From contig CAMCRP010000007.1 in NCBI GenBank assembly GCA_945877315.1, positions 16,396 through 80,395 of the forward strand: a stretch of DNA of 64,000 bases, read 5' to 3'. Position 1 is the first letter of the stretch; every line of letters starts with the position of its first letter. Shown piece by piece: positions 51,258 through 61,513 of this stretch. This DNA is from an uncultured Ruminococcus sp. GTDB lineage: Bacteria > Bacillota > Clostridia > Oscillospirales > Ruminococcaceae. The notes beneath the pieces were generated by a model. It saw nothing but the letters and a program-made list of their open reading frames with translations. It was not told where the DNA came from and searched no databases. The translations under genes and the position numbers were made by a program.

Positions 51258-52398
51258 AGATAAGCTTATGGAAAAATATCAGGGCGAAATGTCGCAGTAT
51301 GCGCCCGATATGGACAAAATGTGGGACAGGATAGAATCAGGTCTTGAAGAGCGTTCTCCCCGTGCAAAGAAGATAGTTATGCACAGCAAAAAGCGGGCTG
51401 CGGCTATTTGGGCAGCGGCGGCGATAATTCTCATTCCCATGGGCTATCAGGCTTTGCAGTTCTCGGAAAGCTCAATAAAAAGCAATGAAACGTCAGTTGT
51501 GGACCAATCTATGGACGGAGCGTCAAACGGCGGTTATTTTGAAGCTGCGGGAGAAGCAGCTGAGGAATTCGAACCTTCCGTTGACAGTTCCCCCGCAGGG
51601 CATCTCCCCGAAAAAATGGACTACACCGAACTGAAATTCCCGAGGGAAACGGCAATGTCAAATATGCCCGACATAGAAAATGAGTGCGTTGCGTACTTTG
51701 TGGAGAGCGAGGTGCTTAGTCAGACCGAACGGTTTGTTGATGTGAAGGTTCGTTCGGCAAGCTACAATGAAGAGGAAAATGCCGTTGAATACGAGCTTTA
51801 TGATGTCCTGGGAGATACGCTTCTGAACATCTCCACCGCCTTCGGAAACGGCGAAAACAACACCCTTTGCTCAAATCAATATGTCCTAAAAATTGGACAC
51901 GAATATATTCTTCCGCTTGGCGAAGCGGACGGGAAATACTACATTGTGTTCCCCTCCGCACCGCAGACAGAGCTTACGGAGGACGGCTATGCAGTATTCC
52001 ACAACGGTTGGACTTCCTTTATGGAGAATGAAACGGCGTATCTGGAATGTCCCCGAAACGGAAAAGATGACTATTTCTACGACAGAATGGCAGTGACATT
52101 TGCGGAAAATCTGAATTTTTCTGCCGATGAAAGCGGCGAGGGCTTCACCGAAAAGGAGCTTGATGATATGGAAACGGTAGATAAAGCAGTCAGCGAGTGG
52201 CTGAAAAATACTCAGCAAATGCCAAGAGATGAACGCATTGAAGGTGCAAAAGAACTTTTATATGAGCTGGCAAGTGAGGGCTATATCCGAAGATACTCTA
52301 TATTCTTCGATGACAGCAATGGAATGTTCTCCTTTGAATATTCCTGCGGAGCAATCGGCAGGATAAAGATAGACCCCTTTGACCCAATGATGAACTAA
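51241..52398 (+). CDS. Putative membrane anti-sigma factor with large extracytoplasmic domain
   Basis: The 385-residue protein has a cytoplasmic N-terminus of about 50 residues (EDKLMEKYQGEMSQYAPDMD, then MWDRIESGL) that could hold the sigma factor. One membrane segment lies at about 52-70, followed by a 315-residue outside domain of unknown fold. No classical zinc HxxxCxxC anti-sigma motif is present, so the anti-sigma role is inferred from gene order and topology. It is translationally coupled to the sigma gene. Confidence 0.75.
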   Translation: MKSSFEDKLMEKYQGEMSQYAPDMDKMWDRIESGLEERSPRAKKIVMHSKKRAAAIWAAAAIILIPMGYQALQFSESSIKSNETSVVDQSMDGASNGGYFEAAGEAAEEFEPSVDSSPAGHLPEKMDYTELKFPRETAMSNMPDIENECVAYFVESEVLSQTERFVDVKVRSASYNEEENAVEYELYDVLGDTLLNISTAFGNGENNTLCSNQYVLKIGHEYILPLGEADGKYYIVFPSAPQTELTEDGYAVFHNGWTSFMENETAYLECPRNGKDDYFYDRMAVTFAENLNFSADESGEGFTEKELDDMETVDKAVSEWLKNTQQMPRDERIEGAKELLYELASEGYIRRYSIFFDDSNGMFSFEYSCGAIGRIKIDPFDPMMN

Positions 52399-52420
52399 CT
52401 GTTTGAAAGGATTGATATTT

Positions 52421-54115
52421 ATGACAAGAAAAAGATTAACAGCGGCTATACTGGCGGTTTCACTTATATGCGGACTATTTTCCTCCTGCGGCAGCAATCA
52501 AGAGTCCGCAGACGCTGCTTCGGGTGGTGCATCTACTGCCGCAGTAAATCCAATTCAGAACAATAAAACAGAAAATGGCAATTCTATTTCTAATTCAAAT
52601 ACTAAGGGCGACGGATTTGCCACGGAAGCTTATGTTGATGCTCCTGCGGAAGCATATGATGTTGCTATTGAGCCGTACTATCCGCCCTATATTGAACCCG
52701 AGAACGGCGAGGAATACACCGAAATAACCGAAAACGGATTTGTTTCCGTAAGCGAACAGCCCCTGTCCACATTCTCTGCGGATGTTGACACGGCTTCATA
52801 CACCGCTGTAAGGCGTATGATAAAGAATTGGGGCTATGTTGAACCCGATGCTGTTCGTATTGAGGAAATGATAAACTATTTCTCATATGATTACAAGGAT
52901 TCTGCGGACGGAACGCCTTTTTCCGTTACAACAGAGCTTTCCGAATGTCCGTGGAATCCTAAGACGAAGCTTCTTTCCGTGGGAATAAAGGCAAATGACA
53001 TTCGGAAGAACGAGCGTCCCAACACAAATGTTGCTTTCCTGCTGGACGTGAGCGGTTCTATGTATTCCGAGGATAAGCTGCCGTTGGTGCAGGACGCATT
53101 TGCGCTGCTTGCCGAGGGTCTTACCGAGAATGACCGTGTGTCTATCGTTACATATGCGGGAGCTGACGAGGTGGTTCTTGAAGGCGTTGCGGGAAACAAG
53201 ACAAGACAGATATGCGAAGCGGTATATTCTCTTGAAGCGGGCGGAGCAACCGCGGGTGCTGCTGGTATTGTCACCGCATACGATATTGCCGAAAAATACT
53301 TTATCAGGGACGGCGTAAACCGTGTTATCCTTGCAACAGACGGCGACTTGAACGTTGGATTATCAAGCGTTGACGAGCTGACAGACCTTATCGAAAAGGA
53401 ACGCAAAAGCGGCGTTTTCCTGTCTGTTCTTGGATTCGGCGACGGAAACTATAAGGACAACCGCCTTGAAGCCATTGCCGACAACGGAAACGGCAACTAT
53501 TCCTACATAGATTGCATTGAAGAAGCGGAAAAGGTGCTTGTAGAGGAGCTTAATTCCACAATGTTCACCGTTGCAAAGGACGTTAAGTTCCAGGTGGAGT
53601 TCAATCCCGCAAATGTCAAGGGATACCGTCTTATCGGATATGAGAACAGAGCACTTGCCGCAGAGGATTTCGCCGATGACACCAAGGACGCAGGTGAGGT
53701 GGGCGCAGGTCACACCGTTACCGCACTTTACGAAATAGTTACCGCCGATTCCGACTATTCAGTGGGCGGCACTCCCGAGCTGAAATATCAGCCTGCGGAA
53801 ACTACAACTGCCGAAGATGCTCCGAAAGCCGTTCTGACAGATGAGCTTCTGACCGTAAATATCCGCTACAAGGAGCCTGACGGGGACGTGAGCAAGCTTA
53901 TTTCCAAGCCCGTTAAGACAGCCGATTTTACCGATAAGCCTTCGGGAGATTTTAAGTTTGCGGCGGCTGTTGCGGAGTTCGGAATGTTGCTTCGGGACAG
54001 CAGCTTTGCGGGAAATTCCTCCTATGAGGAGATTCAGCGGCTTATTATGGAAGCTGATGTGGGCGATGACAAGTACAAGACTGAGTTTGCAAAGCTTACA
54101 GAAGTTGTTCGATAA
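52421..54115 (+). CDS. vWA-domain lipoprotein (YfbK-like)
   Basis: The 564-residue protein has a lipoprotein signal with Cys23 in LFSSC and a low-complexity linker. A vWA N-terminal domain (TFSADVDTASYTAVRRMI) is followed by a vWA domain with the metal site DVSGSM at 209-214 and ATDGDLNVG, then a DUF3520-type C-terminus. It probably binds a protein or ligand on the outer face of the membrane in a Mg-dependent way. The start follows GAAAGGA. It is the third gene of the sigma/anti-sigma operon and may be the signal receptor. Confidence 0.87.
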   Translation: MTRKRLTAAILAVSLICGLFSSCGSNQESADAASGGASTAAVNPIQNNKTENGNSISNSNTKGDGFATEAYVDAPAEAYDVAIEPYYPPYIEPENGEEYTEITENGFVSVSEQPLSTFSADVDTASYTAVRRMIKNWGYVEPDAVRIEEMINYFSYDYKDSADGTPFSVTTELSECPWNPKTKLLSVGIKANDIRKNERPNTNVAFLLDVSGSMYSEDKLPLVQDAFALLAEGLTENDRVSIVTYAGADEVVLEGVAGNKTRQICEAVYSLEAGGATAGAAGIVTAYDIAEKYFIRDGVNRVILATDGDLNVGLSSVDELTDLIEKERKSGVFLSVLGFGDGNYKDNRLEAIADNGNGNYSYIDCIEEAEKVLVEELNSTMFTVAKDVKFQVEFNPANVKGYRLIGYENRALAAEDFADDTKDAGEVGAGHTVTALYEIVTADSDYSVGGTPELKYQPAETTTAEDAPKAVLTDELLTVNIRYKEPDGDVSKLISKPVKTADFTDKPSGDFKFAAAVAEFGMLLRDSSFAGNSSYEEIQRLIMEADVGDDKYKTEFAKLTEVVR

Positions 54116-54138
54116 TACTTATAATATTGTATAACAAG

Positions 54139-54170
54139 GCGGCTCTCCCGTCATTTGACGAGAGAGCCGC
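54139..54170. terminator. Hairpin terminator between convergent genes
   Basis: A 14-bp stem (one mismatch) GCGGCTCTCCCGTC/GACGAGAGAGCCGC, loop ATTT. T tracts are poor (TGTTC on +, CTTGTTAT on -), but it lies between two convergent stops. Confidence 0.6.
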
Positions 54171-54194
54171 TGTTCACTATGTAAAGTTATTTAC

Positions 54195-54743
54195 TTAATA
54201 ATTCTGCTCCTTAAGCATAAAATAGGACTGAGGGTGATTGCAAACGGGACAAACCTCGGGAGCCTTCTTGCCGACGCAGATGTGACCGCAGTTGGAGCAT
54301 TCCCAGATCATATCGCCGTCACGGGAGAAAACAAGACCGTTTTCGATATTTGCCAGCAGCTTCTTGTAACGCTCCTCGTGTGCCTTTTCGATCTTTCCCA
54401 CTTCCTCAAACAGGAAAGCAATGTCGTCCAGACCTTCTTCACGGGCGGTCTTTGCGAAGCTTGCGTACATATCTGTCCATTCGTAGTTTTCGCCCTCTGC
54501 GGCGTCCTTGAGATTGTCAGCGGTAGAGCCAACGCCGCCTGTCAGCAGCTTGTACCATATCTTTGCGTGTTCCTTTTCGTTTGCGGCGGTTTCCTCAAAG
54601 ATCTTTGCTATCTGAACATAGCCGTCCTTTTTTGCCTTGGAAGCGAAGTAGGTGTACTTGTTTCTTGCCTGAGATTCGCCTGCAAATGCAGTCTGTAAGT
54701 TTTCTGCGGTTTTGGTACCTTTCAGTCTTTCGTCCATTGCCAT
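54195..54743 (-). CDS. rbr: Rubrerythrin
   Basis: The 182-residue protein has a ferritin-like diiron domain ([18 protein letters not shown] with the ligand Glu, [33 protein letters not shown]). A C-terminal rubredoxin domain follows ([18 protein letters not shown]). It reduces hydrogen peroxide in anaerobes. The start at 54743 follows GGAGGAA. It is directly downstream of a PerR-type repressor, so peroxide should induce both. Confidence 0.95.
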   Translation of the reverse strand: MAMDERLKGTKTAENLQTAFAGESQARNKYTYFASKAKKDGYVQIAKIFEETAANEKEHAKIWYKLLTGGVGSTADNLKDAAEGENYEWTDMYASFAKTAREEGLDDIAFLFEEVGKIEKAHEERYKKLLANIENGLVFSRDGDMIWECSNCGHICVGKKAPEVCPVCNHPQSYFMLKEQNY

Positions 54744-54774
54744 AATAAATTCCTCCATAATTTAGAAATCGGTA

Positions 54775-55152
54775 TTATTTGCAGTCGGCGCATTTGCCGC
54801 TGAATACTATAGTATGTCCCGCTACGGAAAAACCGTGCTTGTCTGCGACCTTTTCGTTGATATTCCGCTGATAGGGAATGTCGGCATCGAAAACCCTTCC
54901 GCACTCGCTGCATTTAAAATGGTAGTGCTCGGAAATGTTGAAATCGAACCTGTCCGCAGCGTCGGGGATAAGCACCTTTTGAATAACGCCCTGTTCTGCG
55001 AGAAAATTCAGATTTCGGTAGACCGTCCCACGGCTGATGTTTGGGTGTATACGGCTTATTTCCAGATATATCTCCTCAGCGGTGGGGTGATTTTTCATTG
55101 CCTGAACGGTATGAAGCACAGCGTTTCGCTGGACTGTGTTTCTGGTCTGCAT
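54775..55152 (-). CDS. perR: Fur-family peroxide regulator (PerR-like)
   Basis: The 125-residue protein has a winged-helix domain (QRNAVLHTVQAMKNHPTAEE, RGTVYRNLNFLAEQG) and a metal-binding dimer domain (FDFNISEHYHFKCSECGRV, then CADC). The two CxxC pairs bind structural zinc. Pairing with rubrerythrin supports PerR over Fur or Zur. The start 55152 follows GAGGTG; a frame starting at 55164 lacks a site. The promoter overlaps an inverted repeat, which suggests autoregulation. Confidence 0.9.
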   Translation of the reverse strand: MQTRNTVQRNAVLHTVQAMKNHPTAEEIYLEISRIHPNISRGTVYRNLNFLAEQGVIQKVLIPDAADRFDFNISEHYHFKCSECGRVFDADIPYQRNINEKVADKHGFSVAGHTIVFSGKCADCK

Positions 55153-55187
55153 ATTGCACCTCACTTATCGGTAACGGTTACTGATTA

Positions 55188-55225
55188 GTTATTGATATTA
55201 TATAACATATTGTGGGATTTGTCAA
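55188..55225 (-). promoter_or_regulatory. perR-rbr promoter with PerR-like operator
   Basis: TTGACA (55225-55220), 17 bases, TATAAT (55202-55197): full consensus. The imperfect dyad GTTATATAATATCAATAAC (55206-55188) covers the -10 box and resembles an AT-rich PerR box. A second dyad GTAAC-C-GTTAC lies at 55171-55181. Confidence 0.65.
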
Positions 55226-55326
55226 GTGCTTTTGTAACATTTTTTATTATCCGATTTTCTGATATAAAAAGGTGAATATCCCGAAAAAGAACAAATTGTT
55301 AAATCTGAAAAAAACGTAAAAACCCC

Positions 55327-55355
55327 TTGACAACGGGGGCGGAGTATGTTAAAAT
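55327..55355 (+). promoter_or_regulatory. rplU operon promoter
   Basis: TTGACA (55327-55332), 17 bases, TAAAAT (55350-55355). Confidence 0.75.
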
Positions 55356-55360
55356 AATAA

Positions 55361-55453
55361 AGCCGCTTATGTCGGGCTGTGTTAAGTGCGGCTTCTTTAG
55401 GGAAGTGTGCCGCCCGTTGTAGCGAGTTTTGTGAAAAAGGCAGGTGCCGTAAA
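55361..55453 (+). ncRNA. Probable L21 leader RNA
   Basis: The 5' UTR of rplU folds a GCCGCTTA / TAAGTGCGGC hairpin (55362-55394) and further GC-rich sequence before the start. Its place matches the ribosomal protein L21 leader of Firmicutes, thought to allow autoregulation. I could not check the family consensus. Confidence 0.5.
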
Positions 55454-55765
55454 ATGTACGCAATTATTGAAACAGGCGGTAAGCAGTATCAGGTAAACGA
55501 GGGCGATGAGATCTTCATCGAGAAGCTCGCAGCAGAAGCTGACGAGAACGTTACCTTTGACAAGGTTATCGCAGTAGGCAAGGATTCCGGTCTGGAGGTA
55601 GGCGCACCCTATGTTTCCGGTGCAACCGTTGAGGCTAAGGTTATCAAGAACGGTAAGGCTAAGAAGATCACCGTTTTCACCTACAAGCCCAAGAAGAGCT
55701 CCAGCAGAAAAATGGGTCACAGACAGCCCTATACCAAGGTAAGAATCGACGCTATCAAGGCTTAA
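55454..55765 (+). CDS. rplU: 50S ribosomal protein L21
   Basis: The 103-residue protein begins [20 protein letters not shown] and ends [20 protein letters not shown], a typical L21. It binds 23S rRNA in the large subunit. ATG 55454 is chosen over an extended frame from 55379 that runs through the leader. It starts the conserved rplU-prp-rpmA order. Confidence 0.97.
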   Translation: MYAIIETGGKQYQVNEGDEIFIEKLAAEADENVTFDKVIAVGKDSGLEVGAPYVSGATVEAKVIKNGKAKKITVFTYKPKKSSSRKMGHRQPYTKVRIDAIKA

Positions 55766-55768
55766 GCT

Positions 55769-56092
55769 ATGATAGAAGCTGTTTTTTACAGGAAACACGA
55801 TCTGCTGAGAGGATTCAGCGTTTCGGGTCATTCGGGATATGCGGAGTCGGGCAGTGATATTGTCTGCGCCGCTGTATCTTCCGCTGTTTCGCTTACCTGC
55901 AACACTATCACCGATTTCTTCGGAAGTGCCGCAGAAGCGAAAGTCAATGAAAACGAAATTACGCTGAAGCTTACGGATTCCTGCGGACCAGATGAATGTA
56001 CCGAGCAGCTTTTGGCAGCTTTGGTTGACCATCTGGAAAGCATATCGCAGGAGTACAAGGGAACGATTAGTATTACTATTACGGAGGTGTAA
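55769..56092 (+). CDS. prp: Ribosomal-processing cysteine protease Prp
   Basis: The 107-residue protein has the catalytic pair in [18 protein letters not shown] (His22 and Cys34 region). It removes the N-terminal extension of L27, encoded next, which is essential in Firmicutes that carry the extension. It starts 3 bases after rplU and ends 5 bases before rpmA, so the three are co-translated. Confidence 0.95.
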   Translation: MIEAVFYRKHDLLRGFSVSGHSGYAESGSDIVCAAVSSAVSLTCNTITDFFGSAAEAKVNENEITLKLTDSCGPDECTEQLLAALVDHLESISQEYKGTISITITEV

Positions 56093-56097
56093 CTGAA

Positions 56098-56379
56098 ATG
56101 ATTAGAATTTCCATGCAGTTTTTTGCACATAAAAAGGGAATGGGTTCCACAAAGAACGGACGTGACTCTGAGTCCAAAAGACTCGGCGTTAAGAGAGCTG
56201 ACGGCCAGGCAGTAGTAGCAGGCAATATCCTTGTTCGTCAGAGAGGTACTCACATTCACGCAGGAGAGAACGTTGGAAAGGGTTCCGATGATACTCTGTT
56301 CGCTCTGATCGACGGAACAGTAAAGTTCGAGCGTGTTGGACGTGACCGCAAGAAGGTTAGCGTTTACGCTGCTGAATAA
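56098..56379 (+). CDS. rpmA: 50S ribosomal protein L27 with Prp-cleaved extension
   Basis: The 93-residue protein carries the N-terminal extension [11 protein letters not shown]. In Staphylococcus L27 is cut after the FF of a matching motif by Prp, leaving the AHKKG end that reaches the peptidyl transferase centre. The remainder ([20 protein letters not shown], then [14 protein letters not shown]) is standard L27. The prp gene next to it fits. Confidence 0.97.
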   Translation: MIRISMQFFAHKKGMGSTKNGRDSESKRLGVKRADGQAVVAGNILVRQRGTHIHAGENVGKGSDDTLFALIDGTVKFERVGRDRKKVSVYAAE

Positions 56380-56495
56380 TTTCCGTTTTTCACTCGGAAT
56401 AATCGGGGCTGGGCTAGGGAAGTATCGATAGAGAAATTTTATCGGTACCGAGCGACAAACTTTGTTCATTTTGCTGTTTTATAGAACGAAATGAC

Positions 56496-56527
56496 AAAGG
56501 GGTCGCCCCTTAGACCCGCCCTTTTTT
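56496..56527 (+). terminator. Terminator after rpmA
   Basis: AAAGGGGTC pairs with GACCCGCCCTTT with a 2-base bulge; TTTTTT follows. Imperfect but with a good T run. Confidence 0.6.
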
Positions 56528-56536
56528 CGTATCTGA

Positions 56537-57853
<1,317 letters not shown>

Positions 57854-57858
57854 AAAAC

Positions 57859-57897
57859 TGTTTCTCTTGTCCTGCCGCAGTCAGGGTAAGAGAAACA
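57859..57897. other. Hairpin after obgE
   Basis: TGTTTCTCTT/AAGAGAAACA with an inner CCTG/CAGG. No T run on the + strand. A second long-range pair AAACTCCG (57905-57912) and CGGAGTTT (57944-57951) follows. One of them may end obgE. Confidence 0.5.
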
Positions 57898-57967
57898 AAA
57901 TACATAAACTCCGATTAATAGATGAAATGAAGTGTGGTCATCAACGGAGTTTTCGGGGTGCATTTAT

Positions 57968-58465
57968 ATGTATATTGAACTCAGGGATTGGTCATCGGGC
58001 TATTCCGCAGATTTTGCGAGAGTAGCTAACAATATAAATATTGCCCGCTATCAGCGTGATCTGTTCCCGCACCCCTGTTCTCAGGTAAGTGCAGAGAGAT
58101 ATATCAGGGTGTGCCGCGACAGCGATGATATTTGTTCAAAGGCAATATTTGCAGACAACAGCTTTGTGGGGTTTGTGGGTGCTTCAAGAAAAGATGATGT
58201 TTCCCAAAAAAGTGCGGAGCTTTGCTATTGGTTGGACGAGGAATATTGGGGTATGGGCATAATGACGGGTGCGGTCAGGCTGTTCACCGATTATTATTTT
58301 GACACTCACGATGTAGTCAGATTGTATGCAATTACTTTTTCGGACAATATCGGCTCCTGCCGTGTGCTTGAAAAAGCAGGCTATGAGCTGGAAGGCGTTA
58401 TGAAAAAGTCAGCGTATAAACTGGGAGAATATCACGATTGCTCCATTTATGCGGCAGTGAGATAA
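57968..58465 (+). CDS. GNAT-family N-acetyltransferase (RimJ-like)
   Basis: The 165-residue protein from ATG 57968 (GGGGTG upstream) has the RimJ/RimL-type layout: ELRDWSSGYSADFARVANN at the N-terminus, ELCYWLDEEYWGMGIMTGAV with the acetyl-CoA loop, and NIGSCRVLEKAGYELEGVMK. It likely acetylates an N-terminal or small-molecule amine; the target is unknown. It stands between obgE and mrnC. Confidence 0.88.
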   Translation: MYIELRDWSSGYSADFARVANNINIARYQRDLFPHPCSQVSAERYIRVCRDSDDICSKAIFADNSFVGFVGASRKDDVSQKSAELCYWLDEEYWGMGIMTGAVRLFTDYYFDTHDVVRLYAITFSDNIGSCRVLEKAGYELEGVMKKSAYKLGEYHDCSIYAAVR

Positions 58466-58525
58466 AAATAATGTGTCCTGTTTATAGGACATATTATTTT
58501 CGAGAAACAGAAAGGACGATAGCTT

Positions 58526-58930
58526 TTGGCAAACCTTGACAGACATTCCGTAATGCAGTACAGTCCCTTGACGCTGGCGTTTCTTGGCGATGCGGTCTAT
58601 GAACAGCTGGTAAGAGAACGGCTGGTGCTGACGGCGAATATGCCCGTGAACAAGCTGCACAAGCTGGCGGTGGAGCGGGTGAGAGCCTCCTATCAGTCGG
58701 CGGGATTTTCTGCGGTTGAGGAAATTCTTACCGAGGACGAGCTGGCTATATTCAAGCGGGGCAGAAATGCAGGAGGACACCCTCCTCCGAAAAGCTCCGA
58801 TGCGGTGGAATACCGCCGTGCAACGGGTGTTGAGTGCCTTTTCGGCTATCTCCATCTGCTGGGAGATAAAAACAGGATAGACGAGCTTTTTGAGATTATC
58901 TGGAATAGTGGGGAGGATAATGATGATTGA
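58526..58930 (+). CDS. mrnC: Mini-ribonuclease III
   Basis: The 134-residue protein is an RNase III catalytic domain without the dsRNA-binding domain: YSPLTLAFLGDAVYEQLVRE with the acidic catalytic residues, then KRGRNAGGHPPPKSSDAVEYRRATGVE in pieces and FGYLHLLGD. It matures 23S rRNA. It starts with TTG after AAAGGAC. The end overlaps the MBL gene by 8 bases. Confidence 0.93.
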   Translation: MANLDRHSVMQYSPLTLAFLGDAVYEQLVRERLVLTANMPVNKLHKLAVERVRASYQSAGFSAVEEILTEDELAIFKRGRNAGGHPPPKSSDAVEYRRATGVECLFGYLHLLGDKNRIDELFEIIWNSGEDNDD

Positions 58931-59561
58931 CAGAGGTTTTTTGAATATTTGCACCTGCGATATGGTCAACTGCTATGTTATCAGGGGCGAAAACGGCGAT
59001 ATGCTTATTGATACGGGAATGGAAAAGTACAGGGATTACATAGAATCGTGGCTTACCCATTACAATATCAAGCTGATACTTCTGACGCACGGTCATTACG
59101 ACCACAGCTCCAATGTGAAGTATTTTTCCGAGATATACGACGTTCCCGTTATAATCAGCAAGTACGACTGTAATCTTGTTTTGGACAATATGAGCCGTTC
59201 CTGCTATTATCTGAATCCTATAGGCAAGATTATGGATATGGTTCTGGAAAAAACGGAACATTGTGCAGAACTTCCCCCGAGGGAAAAGATAATTTTCGCC
59301 GAGGAGGACGCTGCCGATGAAGCTGTTGCCGATCTCGGGATAGAAGGCGACATTATCTCGCTGGACGGTCATACAAGGGGTTCCATAGGCTTCATACACG
59401 GCACCGACCTTTACTGCGGAGATGCTGCGGCAAATATCAAGGGACGTCTGCTGACTATCCCCGTATGCGAAAGCCCAAAGGCGGCAAAGCGTTCATTCAG
59501 GCGAATTTTCGACCTTGTTCCGAGGAGAATTCTCTGCGGACACGGCGATGTATATCAATAA
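58923..59561 (+). CDS. MBL-fold metallohydrolase
   Basis: The 212-residue protein has the metallo-beta-lactamase metal motif LTHGHYDHSS near residue 59, LDGHTRGSIGFI near 151 and CGDAAAN near 167, then CGHGD at the end. The substrate is unknown; related enzymes hydrolyse thioesters. The start is ATG 58923, 6 bases after GGGAGG; ATG 58920 is only 3 from it. It is translationally coupled to mrnC. Confidence 0.87.
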   Translation: MIDRGFLNICTCDMVNCYVIRGENGDMLIDTGMEKYRDYIESWLTHYNIKLILLTHGHYDHSSNVKYFSEIYDVPVIISKYDCNLVLDNMSRSCYYLNPIGKIMDMVLEKTEHCAELPPREKIIFAEEDAADEAVADLGIEGDIISLDGHTRGSIGFIHGTDLYCGDAAANIKGRLLTIPVCESPKAAKRSFRRIFDLVPRRILCGHGDVYQ

Positions 59562-59580
59562 ATTTTAAGGAGAGATTTAA

Positions 59581-60324
59581 ATGTCGGGACATTCCAAATG
59601 GAACAACATTAAGAGAAAAAAAGAAGCAACAGATGGCGCAAAGGCTAAGGTCTTCACCAAGATCGGCAGAGAGATCGCTGTTTGTGTAAAGGAAGGCGGC
59701 GGCGACCCCAACAACAACAGCAAGCTGCGTGACCTTATTGCAAAGGCTAAGTCCAACAACGTTCCCAACGACAACATTGACAGAATTATCAAGAAGGCTA
59801 TGGGCGACGGCGACAAGACCAACTACGAGTCCAACGTTTACGAGGGCTACGGTCCCAGCGGAGTTGCGGTTATCGTTGAAACTCTCACCGATAACAAGAA
59901 CAGAACGGCGGGCGATGTCCGTCACTATTTCGACAAGTTTGGCGGAAATCTGGGAACAACAGGCTGCGTTTCCTTTATGTTCTCCGATAAGGGTATAGTT
60001 ATCGTTGAAAATACGGGACTTGATGAAGATCAGGTCATGGAGGACGTTTTCGATGCGGGCGCTTCCGATTTCACAATGGACGAGGACAGCATCGAGATAG
60101 AAACCGAGCCTAATGATGTAAGTGCCGTAAGAGAGGCTCTTACCGCCAAGGGTTACAACGTTCTTTCCGCTGAGGTCGAGAAGATCCCCGCTACCTACAC
60201 AACTCTCACCGACGAGGACGACATAAAGAAGATGGGACTTCTCCTTGAGCATCTTGAGGACAATGATGACGTTCAGAACGTTTACCACAACTGGGATATG
60301 CCCGAGGAAGAGGACGAGGACTGA
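59581..60324 (+). CDS. yebC: YebC/PmpR-family DNA-binding protein
   Basis: The 247-residue protein matches YebC from end to end: SGHSKWNNIKRKKEATDGAK, IGREIAVCVKEGGGDPNNNS, VYEGYGPSGVAVIVETLTDN, KFGGNLGTTGCVSFMF and DVQNVYHNWDMPEEE. The family includes transcription regulators, and recent work links some members to translation of proline-rich stretches. It starts after AAGGAGAG and ends before a strong terminator. Confidence 0.96.
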   Translation: MSGHSKWNNIKRKKEATDGAKAKVFTKIGREIAVCVKEGGGDPNNNSKLRDLIAKAKSNNVPNDNIDRIIKKAMGDGDKTNYESNVYEGYGPSGVAVIVETLTDNKNRTAGDVRHYFDKFGGNLGTTGCVSFMFSDKGIVIVENTGLDEDQVMEDVFDAGASDFTMDEDSIEIETEPNDVSAVREALTAKGYNVLSAEVEKIPATYTTLTDEDDIKKMGLLLEHLEDNDDVQNVYHNWDMPEEEDED

Positions 60325-60338
60325 TTTCCAAATTAAAC

Positions 60339-60387
60339 AAAGCTGCTGCCAAACCGCCGAAAAAGCGGTCTGACAGCAGCTTTTTTA
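60339..60387 (+). terminator. Terminator after yebC
   Basis: AAGCTGCTG/CAGCAGCTT with an inner CCGC/GCGG stem is followed by TTTTTATT. Confidence 0.9.
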
Positions 60388-60402
60388 TTATGAAGATGAA
60401 AA

Positions 60403-60612
60403 TCAGGAAGCTTTGGAAATGCAGTCATAGCAAAAGGCTGAGGATTTTCCAAAGTCGATGCCGCCTATGCAGCCCGTAAGGGTAAAGCGCACTATGTTAG
60501 GGTCCTCCTCGGGACGAATCTTGTATTCGCCGAGGTAGTCCTTGCCGAGGTTTTCAATCTCCTCGAAGTAGCCGGTGTATGCCTTTAAAAAGCTTTCGTG
60601 TACATTTAACAT
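60403..60612 (-). CDS. Small protein of unknown function
   Basis: The 69-residue protein (NVHESFLKAYTGYFEEIENL, ending SSAFCYDCISKAS) has one C-terminal CxxC. AAAGGAGGA stands 7 bases upstream of ATG, a very strong ribosome site, so it is probably real. Family not recognised. It converges with yebC across the terminator. Confidence 0.65.
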   Translation of the reverse strand: MLNVHESFLKAYTGYFEEIENLGKDYLGEYKIRPEEDPNIVRFTLTGCIGGIDFGKSSAFCYDCISKAS

Positions 60613-60927
60613 AAATTCGTCCTCCTTTTTTATTTTGAAAGAATTAGTTTTGGGGTTGTCCCTTTCTTTCTATGGTTTTATTATAGCACGGTTCAAGTTA
60701 AAAGTCAATTTACAATTTGGTGATATTTTTCGCTTGAATAGTTACAAAATGATAACAGACGGTTACGGGACGGATAAATGTGTTACAGCTTTCTTTCGCA
60801 GAATACCGAGTAAGGGTGTTTGCGGCAACAAGCAAAACCAAAAGATTATGTATGTTCTGTTATATTTTTAATGACTATCTTTGAAACAATTCATAAATAT
60901 CCACAAAATTTATTTATTCCGAAACAA
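60613..60927. other. AT-rich intergenic DNA before the GT8 remnant
   Basis: No gene seen. The left end should hold the promoter of the small minus-strand gene (TATAAT at 60682-60677 read on the minus strand, without a clear -35 box). GC content drops sharply from here on. Confidence 0.35.
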
Positions 60928-61513
60928 ATCACCCAAAACGGTGATGACAACTATGCGCCGCACTTGGCTGTTGCGATGTATTCACTGCTGTGAAATGCAA
61001 ACATCGACCGATTTTACGATATTGTCATACTTTTCGGGAAATTTCCGAGGAGAACAAGGAGCGTATTCTCCGCACGGGCGGGCTTTTCAAACATTGCTCT
61101 GTGCGGCTTGTGAATGTTTCGTAATTTCACGACAAGAGTAAAGGAGCGGGTCAGCAGCTACATCACCGCAGCCACAAATTACCGACTTTTTTTATTGGGC
61201 GAGCTTTTCGGAAAATACGACCGTGTGCTGTACCTTGACTGTGATATTACCGTCACAGGGGATATCTCCGAGCTTTTCGTCACCGACCTTGGCGGAAAAT
61301 CCATAGCCGCTGCGGAAATGGTGGAGTCACGGTACTATATCCGCTAAAAAAAGCTATTTTCTTTGAGGAAATGCCCTATAATTACACCGATTACTGCAAA
61401 AAAATTTCGGGGATAAGGCATATGGAAAATTATTTCAACGCAGGCGTTATCCTCTTTGACCTTAAACGCTGCCGAAAGTTTACATTTCACAAGGAGGCAG
61501 TGGAGCTTTTATA
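60928..61513 (+). pseudogene. Decayed GT8-family glycosyltransferase
   Basis: Pieces in different frames line up with one GT8 protein: DDNYAPHLAVAMYSLL then TGA (about 60943-61000), SEENKERILRTGGLFKHCSV in another frame (61047-61115), ATNYRLFLLGELFGKYDRVL then YLDCDITVTGDISELF with the DxD motif (61168-61280), and MENYFNAGVILFDLKRC in a third frame. At least one in-frame stop and two or three frameshifts are visible, and the 3' end is missing. It stops where palindromic element B begins. Confidence 0.75.
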
